From NCBI GenBank assembly GCA_024362935.1, contig JANCRA010000001.1:54319930-54383929 (forward strand): 64,000 nt of DNA, given 5' to 3'. Below, in pieces: positions 1 to 16,540 of this stretch. How positions within the stretch are numbered: the first letter of the stretch is position 1; every line of letters starts with the position of its first letter. The DNA is from Setophaga petechia (lineage: Eukaryota > Chordata > Aves > Passeriformes > Parulidae). The notes beneath the pieces are model-generated. The model did not search any database. It had not been told where the DNA came from and worked only from the letters and a program-made list of their open reading frames with translations. Made by a program: the position numbers and the translations under genes.

Positions 1-1609
1 ATGAATGAAAATATTCCTGCGCTGAACTAGGAGTGTTCTTCTAGGGCTGTATGCTAATTTTAACCATTATCTGTCAGAACTGTCTGCCTAACACTGTATC
101 AACTGCTTTTTTGTAGTGAAATATGTAGGATTGCTGCACTGCATTGTAAAGGGATGACCCAGGGATTTCATTTTCCTCCACCTCCTGGATTTCCTGCTGC
201 TGTATCTGTGTGCCCCTTCCTTTTCATTAGGAGAAAATTTTTCAGTTTGCAGTGTTTACTTGTCCCTCAGATCTTGCAATGACTCTTTCTCCTTATGCAA
301 AGTATAAATGAACTTAGGACAATGTGATGGAAGGCGAGATTTTACACTTGTTCTTAATCACATGTTCACATGGAAAGAAAAAGGACTGACCCTAAAATGG
401 CAAATTGCAGGACTTGACACTACAGTGTCTCTGCCTCACTTCTGGGCAGTGATTTATCCTTACATTCCCATTGTGTTGATCAGGACTCTTCCTGTCTCTT
501 CCCTGCTGACTTGATGGAAGCTACCCTCAGCCAGCTCCATGCATGAGGATTTGAAAATGCAGGGATGAGTGAGAAGTTTTTTAATGGTCTGGAAGAGCAG
601 AGGGGCACAGGAGTGTCAATAATTTTAAATAAATAATTTTAAACGTGGTGCATGACAGCTGCTAACAGCACCACAGGGGTTGGGTCAGAACTTTAATCTG
701 TCTGCACAGAGAAGTGCAAAGGAAGGAGAAGATTTTAAAGGTACATTTCCAGAGGTAAGATTCAGTCAGAATATGTGGAGTAAAGAGAAAGAATGTTGAA
801 TAATTTCTGTTAGAAAACCTAAAGAGGCAATGGAAGTGGGAAGAGAGACATTCAGATGCTGCCTTCATGGCAGCAGTGCTGGTGTCATCTACCTCTGTTA
901 CCTGCACAGAGGGAAAACAGGGGAAATCCAGATCTGTGGGGGTCACGTTGTTTCGTCTATTCTTTTTCACATATTTTTACCAGTGTCTTTCAGCAGCCCA
1001 GCCCGTTTAAAATAAACCAAACAAAAATGCTAACCAAAACAAGAGAAAGGAGAAAAGGAGTTGAACTATGCAAGATGTCTTTGCTCAGGGGGGTCTCTGT
1101 TTCAAAGTGCTTCTACTGAAAAGTTGTACCTCTCACGATGGAATTTGTGTCAGCCAGTATGTGCATGTGCGTGCCCTCAAAGGAATTGAGGCCATGTCAG
1201 AGACAAGGAAGGGATACTGTTTGATAAGATGGTCCTTGGTTATTTGTGCCCTCAAATAAGCCTTCCTCATAAATAAGAACAAAGCACAAAGACTGCTGTG
1301 CTAGATTGAGGTGAAGTTGATCTTTGAACCTGCAACTTCAAAATTGAGAGGAGTGTCTCACCCTTAGCACTTTGTTTTGTCACTGGTTATCCTTCTTTCA
1401 GATGATTCCAAGTGCACCTAAAAGAAATCTGAGAGATCTGTGGTATTTTATTTTCAATGCTGCTGACTTTTTACTGATCCATTAAGTGAGAAGTGTTAAT
1501 ATAAACAGAGCAGTGAAAAAACAGTTTATTCTTTAACACAGTTCAAAACAGGTTCAACTGATTATGTATATAACTTATTTTTACTCTTTTGTCTTACTTT
1601 GCTTTTCAG
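1..1609 (+). other. MAPK10: MAPK10 intron, 3' part (upstream end outside window)
   Basis: This is non-coding sequence before the first visible exon. It ends in a T-rich tract and TTTTCAG (AG at 1608-1609). The preceding JNK exon, expected to encode the residues ending ..CVNHKN, was searched for by its peptide and is not present, so the intron continues upstream of the window. The short open stretches here have no recognisable protein character. I see no repeat element that I can name. Confidence 0.85.
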
Positions 1610-1668
1610 ATTATAAGTTTATTAAATGTCTTCACACCACAGAAATCTCTGGAGGAGTTCCAGGATGT
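1610..1668 (+). CDS. MAPK10: MAPK10 coding exon, 59 nt (strands beta4-beta5 region)
   Basis: The exon is flanked by TTTTCAG and the donor GTAAGT at 1669. It starts in phase 0 and encodes IISLLNVFTPQKSLEEFQDV, with the last codon split GT|C. This is the end of the N-lobe after helix C, running into the hinge. Length 59 nt equals the standard JNK exon. Human JNK3, as I recall it, has threonine where this gene has serine in QKS; serine is the JNK1 residue at that site. The preceding exon must end on a codon boundary. Confidence 0.95.
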
Positions 1669-3929
<2,261 letters not shown>

Positions 3930-5099
3930 TAAGGGAGACCCAAACAGGGTCAGGAAATGTAGTGGGAAAGATGGGAAATGACACCTGGAGTTAGAGCAGT
4001 TCCTCACTGTTGTGAACTGCAGCTACAGAATGTATTTGGGATGTACTGCTGGTGAATTTATCAGTGTGGGATGGCAGAGTAACAGGGAACTTATTCTTAG
4101 TTATGTTTGAAGTTACAACTGCAGTCAACTCATTTTGACCAAAGCTTTCATCTTTGTCTTCTGTGCCCGGGAAATAATGTGGGAACCACTGAAATTGCTG
4201 AACGAGTGATGTGTTCTAAATTTCTGTCTGGATCTCTGAATTGTTTGAAGGAACAAGAAGAAGTATGAGCTGAAATAGAAAGTCCTAGCCCTTCCAGCAT
4301 TTCTCCAAATCCAGAGCTAAATCTGAATTTTAGGAATTAATTCCTTCTTCATGATAAATTTAACAAAGTCCCAGGTTTTGCTGACAGGTTTCATCTTGTC
4401 AAGATTTAAGTATAAATTTTGCAGTTTGAGTTCGTTTTTTTAAACAACAAGTAGAATTGCAGAAAAGTGGAAAACGCTGAAACAAAAAATAAAAAAAAAA
4501 GAAACAAAACATATAATTTGTATGTAATCTCCCTAGAAGTAAATTGGATATTCCTCTGAATAGTCTGAGAGAGATCTTGGTCCTTGGAAATATTGTGAAA
4601 AGCAGGTGGGGGTGCTTGCTATAGAGAAGTGGATAAGGAAAAACTCCAATTTTGCAGTAGATGAAGGGAAAACTTTTTAAGTTGTTCTCATTTAGTAACA
4701 AAACTGAGAATTGCATCTGGATGCCAGGTAGACCAGGCAGGAAATGAGGGAATAGCTATGGCTCAGATTTTGCTGTCAAAGGTATAATTTGTCTGTTTGA
4801 GGAGACTTTTTGATGGCAAATACAGCAAATGTGACAAGACAAGGAATTTATTAAAAGTGTCCTACTTAATTTACGTTGAGAAGGTTAGCTAACCTGCAGG
4901 AGAACTTTTACTAACAGTCAACTGCATCCTATAAAGGGCAGTGAAACTGATTTTGGGAGCCAATTCCATGACTTCAGCACCACTAAAAACATAATCACAC
5001 AAACTCTTCTGAAATTAGCAAGTCCCTGTATGGATTATTTGTAATTTTTATGAGTTTCAAGTACAAAATTTAATACAAAAGTCAAAAAAGTAGAGAAAC

Positions 5100-5100
<1 letters not shown>

Positions 5101-5144
<44 letters not shown>
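5101..5144. repeat. (ATT)n microsatellite
   Basis: Fourteen uninterrupted ATT units plus two bases lie in the intron before the a-type exon. This is a perfect simple repeat and is probably polymorphic. Confidence 0.98.
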
Positions 5145-6982
5145 GCAGAGTCTTAGCATAGAGAATAATATTTGGGAAATAAAGGAATAATATTCCTTAA
5201 AGTATTTTGTTTGAAATTTTTGCTAAGCGCCATTAGACATTTGAGCGAGCACTCTTTATATAGTTCTTTAGTCAATATCCAGAGTTCTTTTATTGTCAAA
5301 TGAATTCTTTTGTTGTTTTTTTCCCCCTCCAGACATCTAGTAGATGATTAGGATTATTGTTGCTGTTATTGTCCATGAAAGGACAGAGAGAGCATTTGCT
5401 TTTCACATGCTTAAATCTGCACCAAGAAAAAGTTAGACACACTTTTGTGACCCAGCTGGGAAAGTTCTAATGTTTGCCACATCCAAGGGTCCTGATCAAA
5501 CGCCCATTGAGGTTAACACAGAGACTTCCTTTGACTTCCCTGGGCAATGAATCTGGCTTAAGATGAATGGTCTTGTCTTACTTGGACGAAGCTGAAATAA
5601 AGAGAGGAAGAAAACAAAATGTTTGAAAATGAAGCTCAGCTGTCAGAGGAGCTGCTCTGCTTGGGGGCTCTGACCCAGCTCCCAAGGAAGTCAACAGAAA
5701 GGGCTCTTTGCTTCTCTGCTCTGGCCTATGCTGCCACATTACTGAAGCTCCCCACCTTTTTTCCCCTCTGACTATGTACACTGCCTGTATAAGGACTGTT
5801 CACTGCTTTCATTTTCTTTCTGCACTTGGTTGGCTAAAGATGCATAATTATCACCAGTTTGCTGCACTTCTATGGAAGGTCCTAAAACTGTCACTAGGAA
5901 GAAAACTCTGCCTCTGCCTCTGGCATGCTTCTGCTGTCCCATGCCCCTGATACCTGTACCCTCCTTTTCCCAAATGGAACATTTCACCTTTATTTCGTTT
6001 CACCAAGAAATGAGTTGTTTGTTTGTTTCTTTGGTTTGTTTTGGATTGCTTTTGAAGGTTAAGAAAGGAGAAGAAAAAGAGGAGAAAAATTGATTTTGTA
6101 GGTCAAACACAACCAGAAAATGAGGATTTCAGGCTCAGAAACAACATAGTCTTTTAAAGCATTTCAAAGCAGTTTTTACCTCTTCACATGGAAGACAGGT
6201 TTTGTTTGTTTTCTTTCTTTTTTTTTTTTTTTTCCTGTGAATACTATGTCACTATCCAGCATTTTTTCTTTAAAGACTTAAAGGGCAAAAAAAACTCTAT
6301 CCAAGTCAAGCAGATAAGGTGACTGTGCATATTTCACCTAAAAGCTGAAGGCAGGATTGGAAATAGGAAATGTTCTTAGTCTTGTTGATATTTGTCCTTT
6401 GGAGCTTTTGTTATAGCATTTATTTTGAGTGCTTACACAGTACAAAACAGAGTCCACTCAGGTCATGCTCTGTGATAGGTACCTACAGAGAGGATATAGG
6501 TATAGATCCTGAAAGAGGAGTTTTAAATAACCTTTAAGGGTGGTATTTTTCCATAGGGCCTTTACTTGTGTGAGCAGTTCCACTTGGAACCTCTTGTCGG
6601 GTGCTGCAGAGAGACTCAGTGCTGAAGAACAAATCCTAGAAGCTCTGCAAATAGGATTTATTCAGATTATCATTATCTGGTTGTTTTGATTTTTTTCCTA
6701 AAAAAAGAAAAGGAGTGATTTTTTAGCTGTAAATTCAGTGTATACCATGGGTTTGTGCAGTTCTTACTTGATCTTTACTTGCTAGCTCTGGACCTTTGCC
6801 CAAAATGTGGATTTTAAACTTTTTCCACTGTTGTTACTAACTACTGTTGAGCTGACTGACACAGCTTTTATTTGTTTAGTTACTTATTTTAGCTTTTGGT
6901 GAGACATGAAAAAGAAACCCAACAAAACCACAAAACAAACTGTACTGTGCTGATCAACCTTTTTCCCTTCCTTTAGGAGTGA

Positions 6983-7210
<228 letters not shown>

Positions 7211-8656
7211 TAAAGATAGAAGCAGAAAGTTGAATCTCAGAGGTATGGCTAAATGAAAATAGCTCACTACTGATATGCACAAAATTGAAAATGAAAAACA
7301 GATGCACAGAATTTTTTTTGTCAATTTAATTACTCCAAAACCTGTAATCATTCCATTTTATATACTATTTATGTCATGTCAATAAGCAATATAGAAAACA
7401 AGCATTATGATGGCAAATTGGACAGCTTTATTTACTATTCTTAAAAGTAAAAATAAGAAAAAAATAAAAAAGTCCTAATTTGGCCCATCACATTCCTGTA
7501 AATCTGTTTTTCTGCTTTTATGTTTTGGAAATATTGACTTCATAACATTTGTGGTGACATCATAATCTTTTGCTTGCTAATGCATCATGGTTTTGGATTC
7601 ATCTCAATGCTGTATGGGCTCAGTGTTGAGTCAATACAACATTTTTATTTTTATTTAAAACAAACTGAAGAATTTGACTCACCCAGTTTAAGGCAACCGT
7701 TTTTCTGCTGTGGTTTCCAAATTGGCCTGAAATCAGATTCTCTTGATTTAAAAATGAACTTCCCTTTACTTGCATGAGGTCTGTGTTGTCAACTAAACTT
7801 TATTTCCCTCCTATCTTGTTCTTCTTGTCTCGGGTGATATTATTTTTACCCCTTCCAAGGTGGTGAAAGCAATATTAGAAAATGAAAACAAAAGAGGAGG
7901 TGTGTACTTAGCCTCCTGTTTATCACAGGCTAAACCTGCCCGTGCTGGCTTGGAAATGTAAGTAAGTGTGTTTTGCCCATCAGAATAAAATGAGGCAACA
8001 TAACATCTCTTCACTTTTGGAAACTAAAAGGCATCTTATTTTCAGCTAGTTGGCAGAAAGGCACCACAAAAATCTGGCATCAGCAGCCACTGGCAGTTGG
8101 TGTGAAGAAAACCCAGCTTTCACAGACATGTAGCCATGGAAGCAATTATTTTTTTGCTGACTTTTGAGTAATTCCTGTCATGTTTGTCGAAGTTGGGTGC
8201 TGCCTGTCCTGTTTTCACAGTTCTGTCAACTTCCTCTGAAAGCTGAGCTGTGCTTGGTGGCCCAGTGAAGATGGAGTTCTACTTCACTGACACGGAGATG
8301 GAGGGACAGCAGGAACCTCCTGCTTGCTGAGGGGGTCACAGCAGCACTTTACTGCTCCCAGCCTTATAGGAAGAGGGACTGGAAAGTTATTGGATGCAAA
8401 ACGAGGCAGAGAGGTTAAAATGGTGATTTTCCTTATCAGTAGGTAGCTTTGACATACTTAAAGGTGCTGAGCTGCCCCTGCAGCATGAGGAGCAGGCTCA
8501 CACCCACCTTCAGCTGTAACCTCAAAGTGCAGAGCAGCTCCCACCATCCCCAAGATCTGTAATTCAGTGTGATAGTTAGGCTGTGTTTCAGTGGTAACAC
8601 CACCTCAGAAACACCATCCTAATGCTACCTCCAAACAATGTACTTTTCTCCTCTCA

Positions 8657-8720
8657 AAAACAAAACAAAACAAAAAACCAAAAAAAAAAGAAAAAACCCA
8701 ACAAAAATCAAAGAAAAACT
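8657..8720. repeat. A-rich low-complexity stretch
   Basis: A run of CAAAA-type units and an A10 tract. It is low-complexity DNA inside the intron, with no recognisable retroposon body attached. Confidence 0.8.
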
Positions 8721-10408
8721 AAACGATCTATAATACACTTGAGGTTCAGCTGTAAATACTGAGGATATTTCCATTTAATCTTTTCTGAATGAAGTCTGAG
8801 ATTTTAGTTGATAAGCAGCTGGAATTCATACAAAGAATGGTTTCAGGATAAAAGCATAGAAGCGTGGTCAATGGGTTGCTCTCCTTTTTCAACAACAAAT
8901 TAGAAGATATGTTCTTTTGCCCCTGTCCAGAAAAAATGTTAATGCTATATAATTCAAGCAATGTAGCTTTTAAAAAATCATTCAAACATGAGAATTACAT
9001 TGTTTCTGTCTGGCTGTGGAAACAGTCTCTTATGACAGCGTTGTATTCAGGGATAACAGTAAAATAATCTTAAAATTTCTTTTAACATTTCAGAATCAGT
9101 TGAAAATAACAACTGAATTTTTGAACAAATGCAGCAAACATTGTGTAAATTGGGGGATGGTCCTACTTTTTAAATCATTGGAAATCCTGTGTCCTGAAAT
9201 AGAATTTGGGCCAGGTCACAATTTCTACCATGCTTTAAAAGTGGGTTTATTCAGGTGAGCAGGAAGTTAAAAAAAATTAAAGAAGAAAGAAAAGCAATTT
9301 CTACATTCATTTCCAAGTCAGTGTTCATTTGTTAACCAGTTTGATCCCATGAATGAGTTGTCAGTGTTGGAAGGACTGGTTTGTGTATGGGTCCATATGA
9401 TTTCCCTCCCCTCCATGGCTGTTGATGAGCAGATCTAGTTTCCCTCCCTCCCAGGTGCAGGAAGAGCTGGAGGAGTATTTGTGCAGCTGCAGGTAAACCT
9501 CACAGAAGTACATTACATACTTCCCTTGGGCTACTTAAGGCTTTCCAGCAGAGAGTTTTCTATCTGGAAAAGGCAAGTCTGTATAGAAATCAAAAATACC
9601 AGTTATTTTTAATAATTCAGAAGACAGTCTACTGTGTGCACTTGCTATCAATATGAGCTTGCTCATTTCTAGTCTGGAGTAGGAACGTTTGTGTATGGCT
9701 CAGTATACATCTAAGAAAAAAATCTCAGCTGCTGCCATGTTTTATGGAAAGAAAATATTTTAAAATTTAATCTCACCTAAATCATCCCACTGAGTTACCA
9801 CTGCACTCAGGTACTGCTGACTTGAAATTAGATTTCATTTTTAAAGTCTGTGGACATTAAAACATGGAGGGGATTAATTTCAGAACTCTCACCTACATAA
9901 ACAAGAAACTCTCTCTTAAGCTGCTATGAGAAAGCTCTGGAATCTGGATAGACTACAGCTGGTTTTCAGACAAGAGCAGCCTCCAGTGTCCTGGAGAGTA
10001 CTGGGTAGAAATTGCATGGCAGGTACCCTTTTTCCTTGTTGTTCAGCTAGGGCAGACATTTCAAAATACTGTCAGGGAAACCTCCTTGTCAGAAATCAGA
10101 CCCTCTCGAGAAGAAATCCACCTTTTAATCCATTTCCAGATGGATTTGCAGACCAAAATATTCCTGGCAAGTTCCAGTAAGCTTTTGTAGTCCACTTCTG
10201 AGCTTCTTGCTCAGTGTTTCTTTGATGCTTATTCCATTTTCATTAAATGGAAAGAATGTGAGCAGTTAAAACGTGCCTGAATTCTCAGATGCCATTGGAA
10301 ATATGTTAGAAAACCCCAGGGCTTTCCCAAAAGCTGGTTCAGCTCTAGGTAATAACATCTTCAAAATCTCGTAAGATTTCAATTTAAGGATTGGAAATGT
10401 ATTTCTGG

Positions 10409-10438
10409 TTTTTTTTTTTTTTGTTTTTTTTTTTTTTT
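10409..10438. repeat. Poly-T tract interrupted by one G
   Basis: About 30 bases of T with a single G. It could be the reverse of a poly-A tail, but no adjacent retroposed gene body is recognisable. Confidence 0.9.
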
Positions 10439-11999
10439 AAGAGAAGGGAAAACTTAAAATGAATGCTTTCAGGTGAGACAGTTTTGTTAAGATCTGAGCT
10501 GCCAGGTTCCACAGTGATGTCCTACAGGCACACATGACTTAGTGGGGAAAATAAAGTGATCAGAGCATTTATTTTCAGTACTGAAAAGAAGGAGGCGTGC
10601 AGAGGATGGTACTATATCAATTTCACTTGTGAGTCCTTCAGCAGATCAAAGGAAAACAGTGATTTAGCCATAGAAATACCTTGTGATAATAGCCAAGTGT
10701 CCTAAGTTGGGCTAGGCCTGAATTTCCACTGTAAATATAGAGAACAGAATTCCTACTGCAAGTAGCTTAAAGTCTTGGACAGTCAAAAGAGAAAATACCA
10801 TTAAAGCAGGAAGAGAGAAAAATTCCAACTTTCTTCTGGGTAATTATGAACATCCAAAAGGAATTATGAAGAGAAGTCAGCATTAACAGATAGAGTTAAT
10901 GATTTCTCTGGCCAGCTTTTCAAAAATTCCCTTGCCCACCAGCTGTCTTTGAGAGTGGTGGGGTTAAGAAATGCTCTCTGACATCTGACAGAAAGTGTTC
11001 TATTGCCTTAGAAAAAGAGTTCTCATCAAGAAAGTCTTTTAGGAAAAGGTGCTGCCTTTCCACCACACAATCAGAATTTATCTTTGTGTTTGATCTGCAT
11101 TGATAAATAGGTTTATTTTAGTGTTTTGAGGGCATTTTTGGCTGTTTCTTAAACTACAGCATAATAAAAACTACTGTATTTTTGTTAAGTGCAGCATGTT
11201 GCTTTACTTGTTCGGGGTAGTATTTTCTTAAGGCTTGTTTTGTCTTAAAATCAAAACCAGCAACTAGCATCAGGATTATTTAAAAGATACTGTTAAAAGT
11301 GACTGGCCTGGCTTTCCAGGTGGGATCAGGTGGTTCATGTTAGCCTGCTGCTTAAGTGTGGGCTAGCTATGATGGCATTGATAGCTAAGTTTGGATTTTG
11401 TTGACCTGGATTGTTCTTCCCTGAGTATTTCATATTTGGTTTTGGTCTCAGGATTTGTCTTAGAGTTTACTCATATGAGGTGAGACCTGTTTCAAAGAAC
11501 TCTCAGGGTAGATGTGAGGATGATTTGGCTGTTGTCATTTTTCTCATTTTTTTAAAAATTCAGATATGCATACTCCAACAGATTAGAGTGTAATTTGCAC
11601 TTAGCATGAAAGCCCCATGCTGTCTGTCATCTGAGTGGCTCTTGGACTGGATCCCAGGTGCCACAGTGAAGATGATCCACTGCTTGTTTCCCATCACTCA
11701 CCTTAAAGGTTTTCAGGATGTACTGCTTCCTTGTATGAATTTCAACCAAGGCAAATTTTAATTGAGTTTTCTGGCACCTATGAGAATTGGATGATCTCAA
11801 ATGTTCTGGCTTTTTTTTTCTGTGGCATTAGTCAGCTTTTTCTTGATGGCAGCTGTGCTAAATTGAGCTGAGACAGACTGGAACAATTGAGCAGAGAATT
11901 TAGAACATGTGGACAAAAGAGTACTGAAGTGCCTTTTGTCAAGAGCATGCAGGTATTTGGACAGGATCAAAATAAAGAACTGGAACACCTTCAAAATCA

Positions 12000-12219
12000 C
12001 AGGAAGCTGAGTCAAGGGAGGTTTAGGTTTTCACCTAGAGGATGACTGGGCACCAGCACAGGGCAGTGGTCACAGCACCAACCCAATGGAGTTGAAGGAG
12101 TGTTTGGGAAAAGCTCTCAGGCACAGGGTGTGACTCCTGGGGCATGCTGAGCAGGGCCAGGAGTTGGACTGGATGATTCTGATGGGTCCTTTCCAACTCA
12201 GCATATTCTGTGATTCCTG
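12000..12219 (+). mobile_element. CR1 LINE fragment, 3' end
   Basis: The right end has the CR1 signature: GGAGTTGGACTGGATGAT, then GGGTCCTTTCCAACTCAGC and TATTCTGTGATTCCTG. Upstream are GGGAGGTTTAGGTT and the segment for GGGCAGTGGTCACAGCACCAA. Compared with CR1 copies I know, a short piece is missing between GGTTTAGGTT and TTCACCTAGAGGATGAC, so the copy has a small internal deletion. It is in the same orientation as MAPK10 and is a 5'-truncated dead copy. The left boundary is approximate. Confidence 0.85.
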
Positions 12220-15200
12220 TTCCAGATATGAAAACATACAAATAATCTGCTAATCTGTTTGTATTGTAGCAAGAGAGGCTACCTGTGGGTTTCCTGCTGG
12301 AAGAGGTAACACAAGAGTACTTGAATAGTCTTTGAGACCTGAGAAGAGATACTTCGAAATCAAAATGTAAAAGAAGCTAAAAGAGGACCTGAAGCTAGGA
12401 AATGCAGGATCTACAAATCAGATTTTCAATGCTATGATCCATTAGACATAGGGTAGTGTTTTTCACATTCTTTGGCAAGATTATCTGTAGGTCTCTCTTA
12501 CTGTGATGGGTTTTTTATCCAGATATATCCAAAAGAAAATGGGAGAAAGGGAAGGGTGTGAGTCGTCCCTTGTGCCTCCACTCATTCTTGAGCTTTCTGC
12601 TCAGGATTCCCATGGCTTTTTCAGTCATTTTTAACAGTGATTTTTTAGCACTTGTTTGGCATTGCAGCATGAGAGGCAGGAGCCTTCTCCAGTGCAGGCT
12701 TCCCACTGGGTCGCAGAAAGTTTAAAAAACGACAGAAATTCATATGTTGGTTTGAAGCCTCACCCTTGTAAAATGGTGGCAATTCCCTTTTGCTTCCATA
12801 TAGCATCTGTCAGGAGAGCACCTGTATTCCATGGTGTTTGGCAAGAAGAAAATTAGAAGTCGCTAAGGCAATTATTCAAACACTTAGGAATCTTATTACT
12901 GTTATTGAGAAATATTAAAGTTTTCATAACATCATGTGGAAAGTGGTGTTTCAAATTAGAAAGGAGAAGCTTTCTCAGGAAATCTTAATGGATGAGCTGA
13001 TACCGTGCTGAGTGAGCCCTTGCTAAAACATGTTGATATTCAAGCATATAACAAATAGAGACACAAAGGGGGGAGGGTTTTGGTGTCTCAGCAAGGAGAT
13101 TGGAATGTCACAAAACTGGGAGTTTGCCATGCCTTAGCCAGAACTGAGGGAGATAAGGATTTGGTGGTTTAGGGAGGGTTTTAATCCTTTTCAAGAGTTT
13201 GAGCCATCCCCACAATGATCATTGGGAGTGCCACACATCCCAGACTTTCCTTGGCATTGGCAGGTCTGGAGCCTTTATAGCTGTGGTATCTGGAGCATGT
13301 GAAAAAAAAAAGCATCTGTGCCCATGTATTACTGAAAACTACCCTGTATTTTTATAAACCATGCCCTTTTTTATTGCATAGAAATAACATAAAAACCTTT
13401 TTTAAAAAGGTACAGCATCCAATACAGGCTATTATATTTTTCATGCTGAAAATTCAAGTAAGGACCTAGAAATGGTTCTTCAGAGCAGACATCAGTACAG
13501 ATCTGCAGGAGTACTCAAAAGAGAGATGGAGGTAAAGAAAGGTCCTGCTCAGCAGAGGTGTCTGTCCATTTTAGGAGAATTTGGAGAGAGAAGCTCCCTG
13601 TTATCACAGGTATACTCAGCAGCCTTTACTGGAGTTTGCCCCTTAGCCATTGGCAAGCAGTGTTGTGGGCCAAATATTTTGGCCTACAGTTACACAAGTA
13701 AAATCAGGTATCATGATTTGGTTCATTAATATGTCTGTCATTATCTTCTTCAGTTAGTTTTGAGGAGGTGAACATCTCTTTTCAGCTGGCAGAGGGGCGA
13801 TTTCTGCATCACTGAAACAGGAGTTGTTACAAATGTGAATGTTTGGTATTCTCACTAATGCTCTGGGAAGAAAGTGTGAACCAGCCCATGAGGCTGGAAA
13901 AGATAGCAAAGCTCATTCAGGTGTGCATGCATCTCTGGTCTCTGGAGTGTCCTGTGGCTTGCATCTAATGAATTTCATTTTGAATGTCACAATTTTCATT
14001 GGATGACAGTCAGATCTTACTGAGTGCAAGACTGAAAAGCCACCTCAGTGGGAGTTTGGGCAAGGGCAGTTACAGATTCTCCCTATGGGCTCCCTCTCAC
14101 TGTTTTGTGAAGTCCCAGAGAACCTGCAGTTTTGCATGAGGAGAATGTAGATTTATCAGGTGGGTTTCTATGAAAGGTTGACTTGGGTCCTCTCCATATA
14201 GAAACATCTTCGGGTAGTTCTACAATTCCTGACCCTTTTGCATCTCTGCTGGAGGGAATCTGAAATCTAGAAAGATGAGCAAGCACTCATTTGGGTCAGG
14301 AAGTACCTGTTTGGTGGGGAATCAGAACCAGGAGGTGGCCCAGGGAAGAAGATTTTCTGTATGGTTAAAAGGTTTTATCCTTTGTTCAGGAAGCCACGTG
14401 CATTTGGTTTCTGGTGAGCGCTTGTTCAAGCTGCATATGCCAGGGTGGCATTTGCTGTCCTTGGCACTTTACTCATATGCTGAAGTGTGTGTACACATTT
14501 AAGAATGTGTTCCAGAGTGTGCAATAATCTGGTTTGTAGGGCTTCTGAACACATTATAAATCCCCTACTCCTGGTAGTCCAAGACCTGGATATTCCAGTG
14601 GTGAGTGGGTTTCCCATCAAGGGCTACCCAAATCCCAACAGTTCCACTTCAGAGAGTCTTGAACAGCTGTAGGTTAAATTCCTTAACACTTTCACATGGT
14701 CTTAAAAACATCAAGGCAAATAGTTGCTAAACTGAAGCTTTACCTTGAATCATGAAGAGGTCTGTCACTAGAAGTTAGCCTGCCCTTGATTAAAGCTTAG
14801 GGATGTTCCATGTGTTAATGCAGCGTTGCCAGCATTTGTGATTACTCACATTTGAACAAAAAAAATCTTTTACCAGGTGTAGATTTTCAGTGCTTTGGAG
14901 CTGAATGCAGGTGTTTAGAGATTGTGGTGTGCTTGGTTTTTTCTGATGCTTGTATGAGTGAAATTACTTGGACTGCAGCATCTGGATTGATGTTGGACTA
15001 AATGAAGCAAAGGATCAAGGCATAGATCTCAGTTCTGCAGTCCTTTCTGCAGCTTTGCACAAGTCTCAGTGCCCTGACTGGATCTTCTGACAGCTGCTGC
15101 TGTATGTGCTATAATTCTTAACCTCCAACTAACTACTTTTAACATGCAGCCAGATCCTGGTTCCACTTTGATTTATTTCTAGCTGCCTCAGGAGGTGAAA

Positions 15201-16540
15201 AACAGGCAGCAATCAAGAAGGACGTTGGTTATATTTAGGTGTTTATCTTTGCTCCCTCTGGTTTAGAAATTTTCAAAGAGCTTCCTTCCCAAAACCTCAG
15301 GCACAGAGGGGAATAATCATCTCTGATTTTACACGGTTTGCAGTTTAGTAAGGCACTACTTGTGTTCAACTTGTGTGTGTGTCCTCTGGAGCATAGCATA
15401 GAGCAGTGATGTCAAGAGGCAACCTCTGAAAAGAAAAAGGAATTAATAACAGACGAACAAACAACTGCTTGCTCTATCTTTTCCTGATATTTTGCATGCC
15501 ATTTAGCTTGTGATGAAAGCAGCAATAATTTGCATCTCTAGGTCTGCTTATTGCTTCCAAACAAGTAGCCTTTTCTTTAGTTCTTTGTTTTTTGTTATTG
15601 ATTTATTTATTGTGTAGTGTTGAAGCTTTTCATATGCTAAATAGAGCAACAAGGGAACCTTAGACCCAAGCATGTTAAGATTTCCACAAATAGGGCATTT
15701 GCCTTCAAAGTCAAATGCACTTTAAACTGTTGCTGAATATGAACTTGTAAGAGTAAATTTAGTAAATTTAACCAAGCAGCATGATGCTTTCATATTTTTT
15801 CCCCAGTTCCTGGCCCTGAGACACCAGTCTGCCCCTGTGCTTGCTTTCATGCCCTATGACTTATCATAGAGCAAGGACAGCAGAGGTAATGTGGTTACAT
15901 GGAATCAGTATGGGGGAAAATGCCACCTTAATCCTGTGCTGGATATAAGGAGTCTGAGTTTCATCTTGTGGTCCAGTGTAAATTGTGGTGAGCTTTGTTT
16001 GACCCAGCTGAACTGCTCTTCCCTGTAGGAGGTAAAGAGGCCCCCAATTTTCTCTGAATTTCACTGCAGAAGGTGCAGCTTAGCACTTCTGTGTCTCAAC
16101 TGGCCTATTTAGAAATCACCATTTCCTATCATGGCAAATAGAAATCTTATGAGATTCTCAAGATCCCTGTGATGGACTGCTGGCTTCACTGAGATTCGCT
16201 GGAAGTGAGCCAACAGGCCCTAAAGCAAGCATTGTTGGAGTTGAATGATCTCAAAAATTATATTCATAACCCTGAATCAGCAGTGGATATGTCTTCACAA
16301 GGACCCAAGTTCCTTTTGTGGCTTCTGGCAGTTCAGCTTGTGAAAATATGCATGGATCTCTGGTAGCTGGAATGATAAAGGAATAGCAATTTGCATATCC
16401 TTATTGAATACAGAGACCAGCATTCATTTACAAGACAAAGCATCATAAACCTAGGTAATGAATACAAATGAAAACTTGAAAAAGACAAAATTAATTGGTA
16501 AATTTTAATTACAAAGTATTATTATGACACAGTAGCCAGC

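Noticed and set aside
16230..16262. TTGGAGTTGAATGATCTCAAA, resembling a CR1 3' end
   Set aside because: Only about 20 nt match, there is no octamer-like terminus and no upstream CR1 sequence. It is too short to call.
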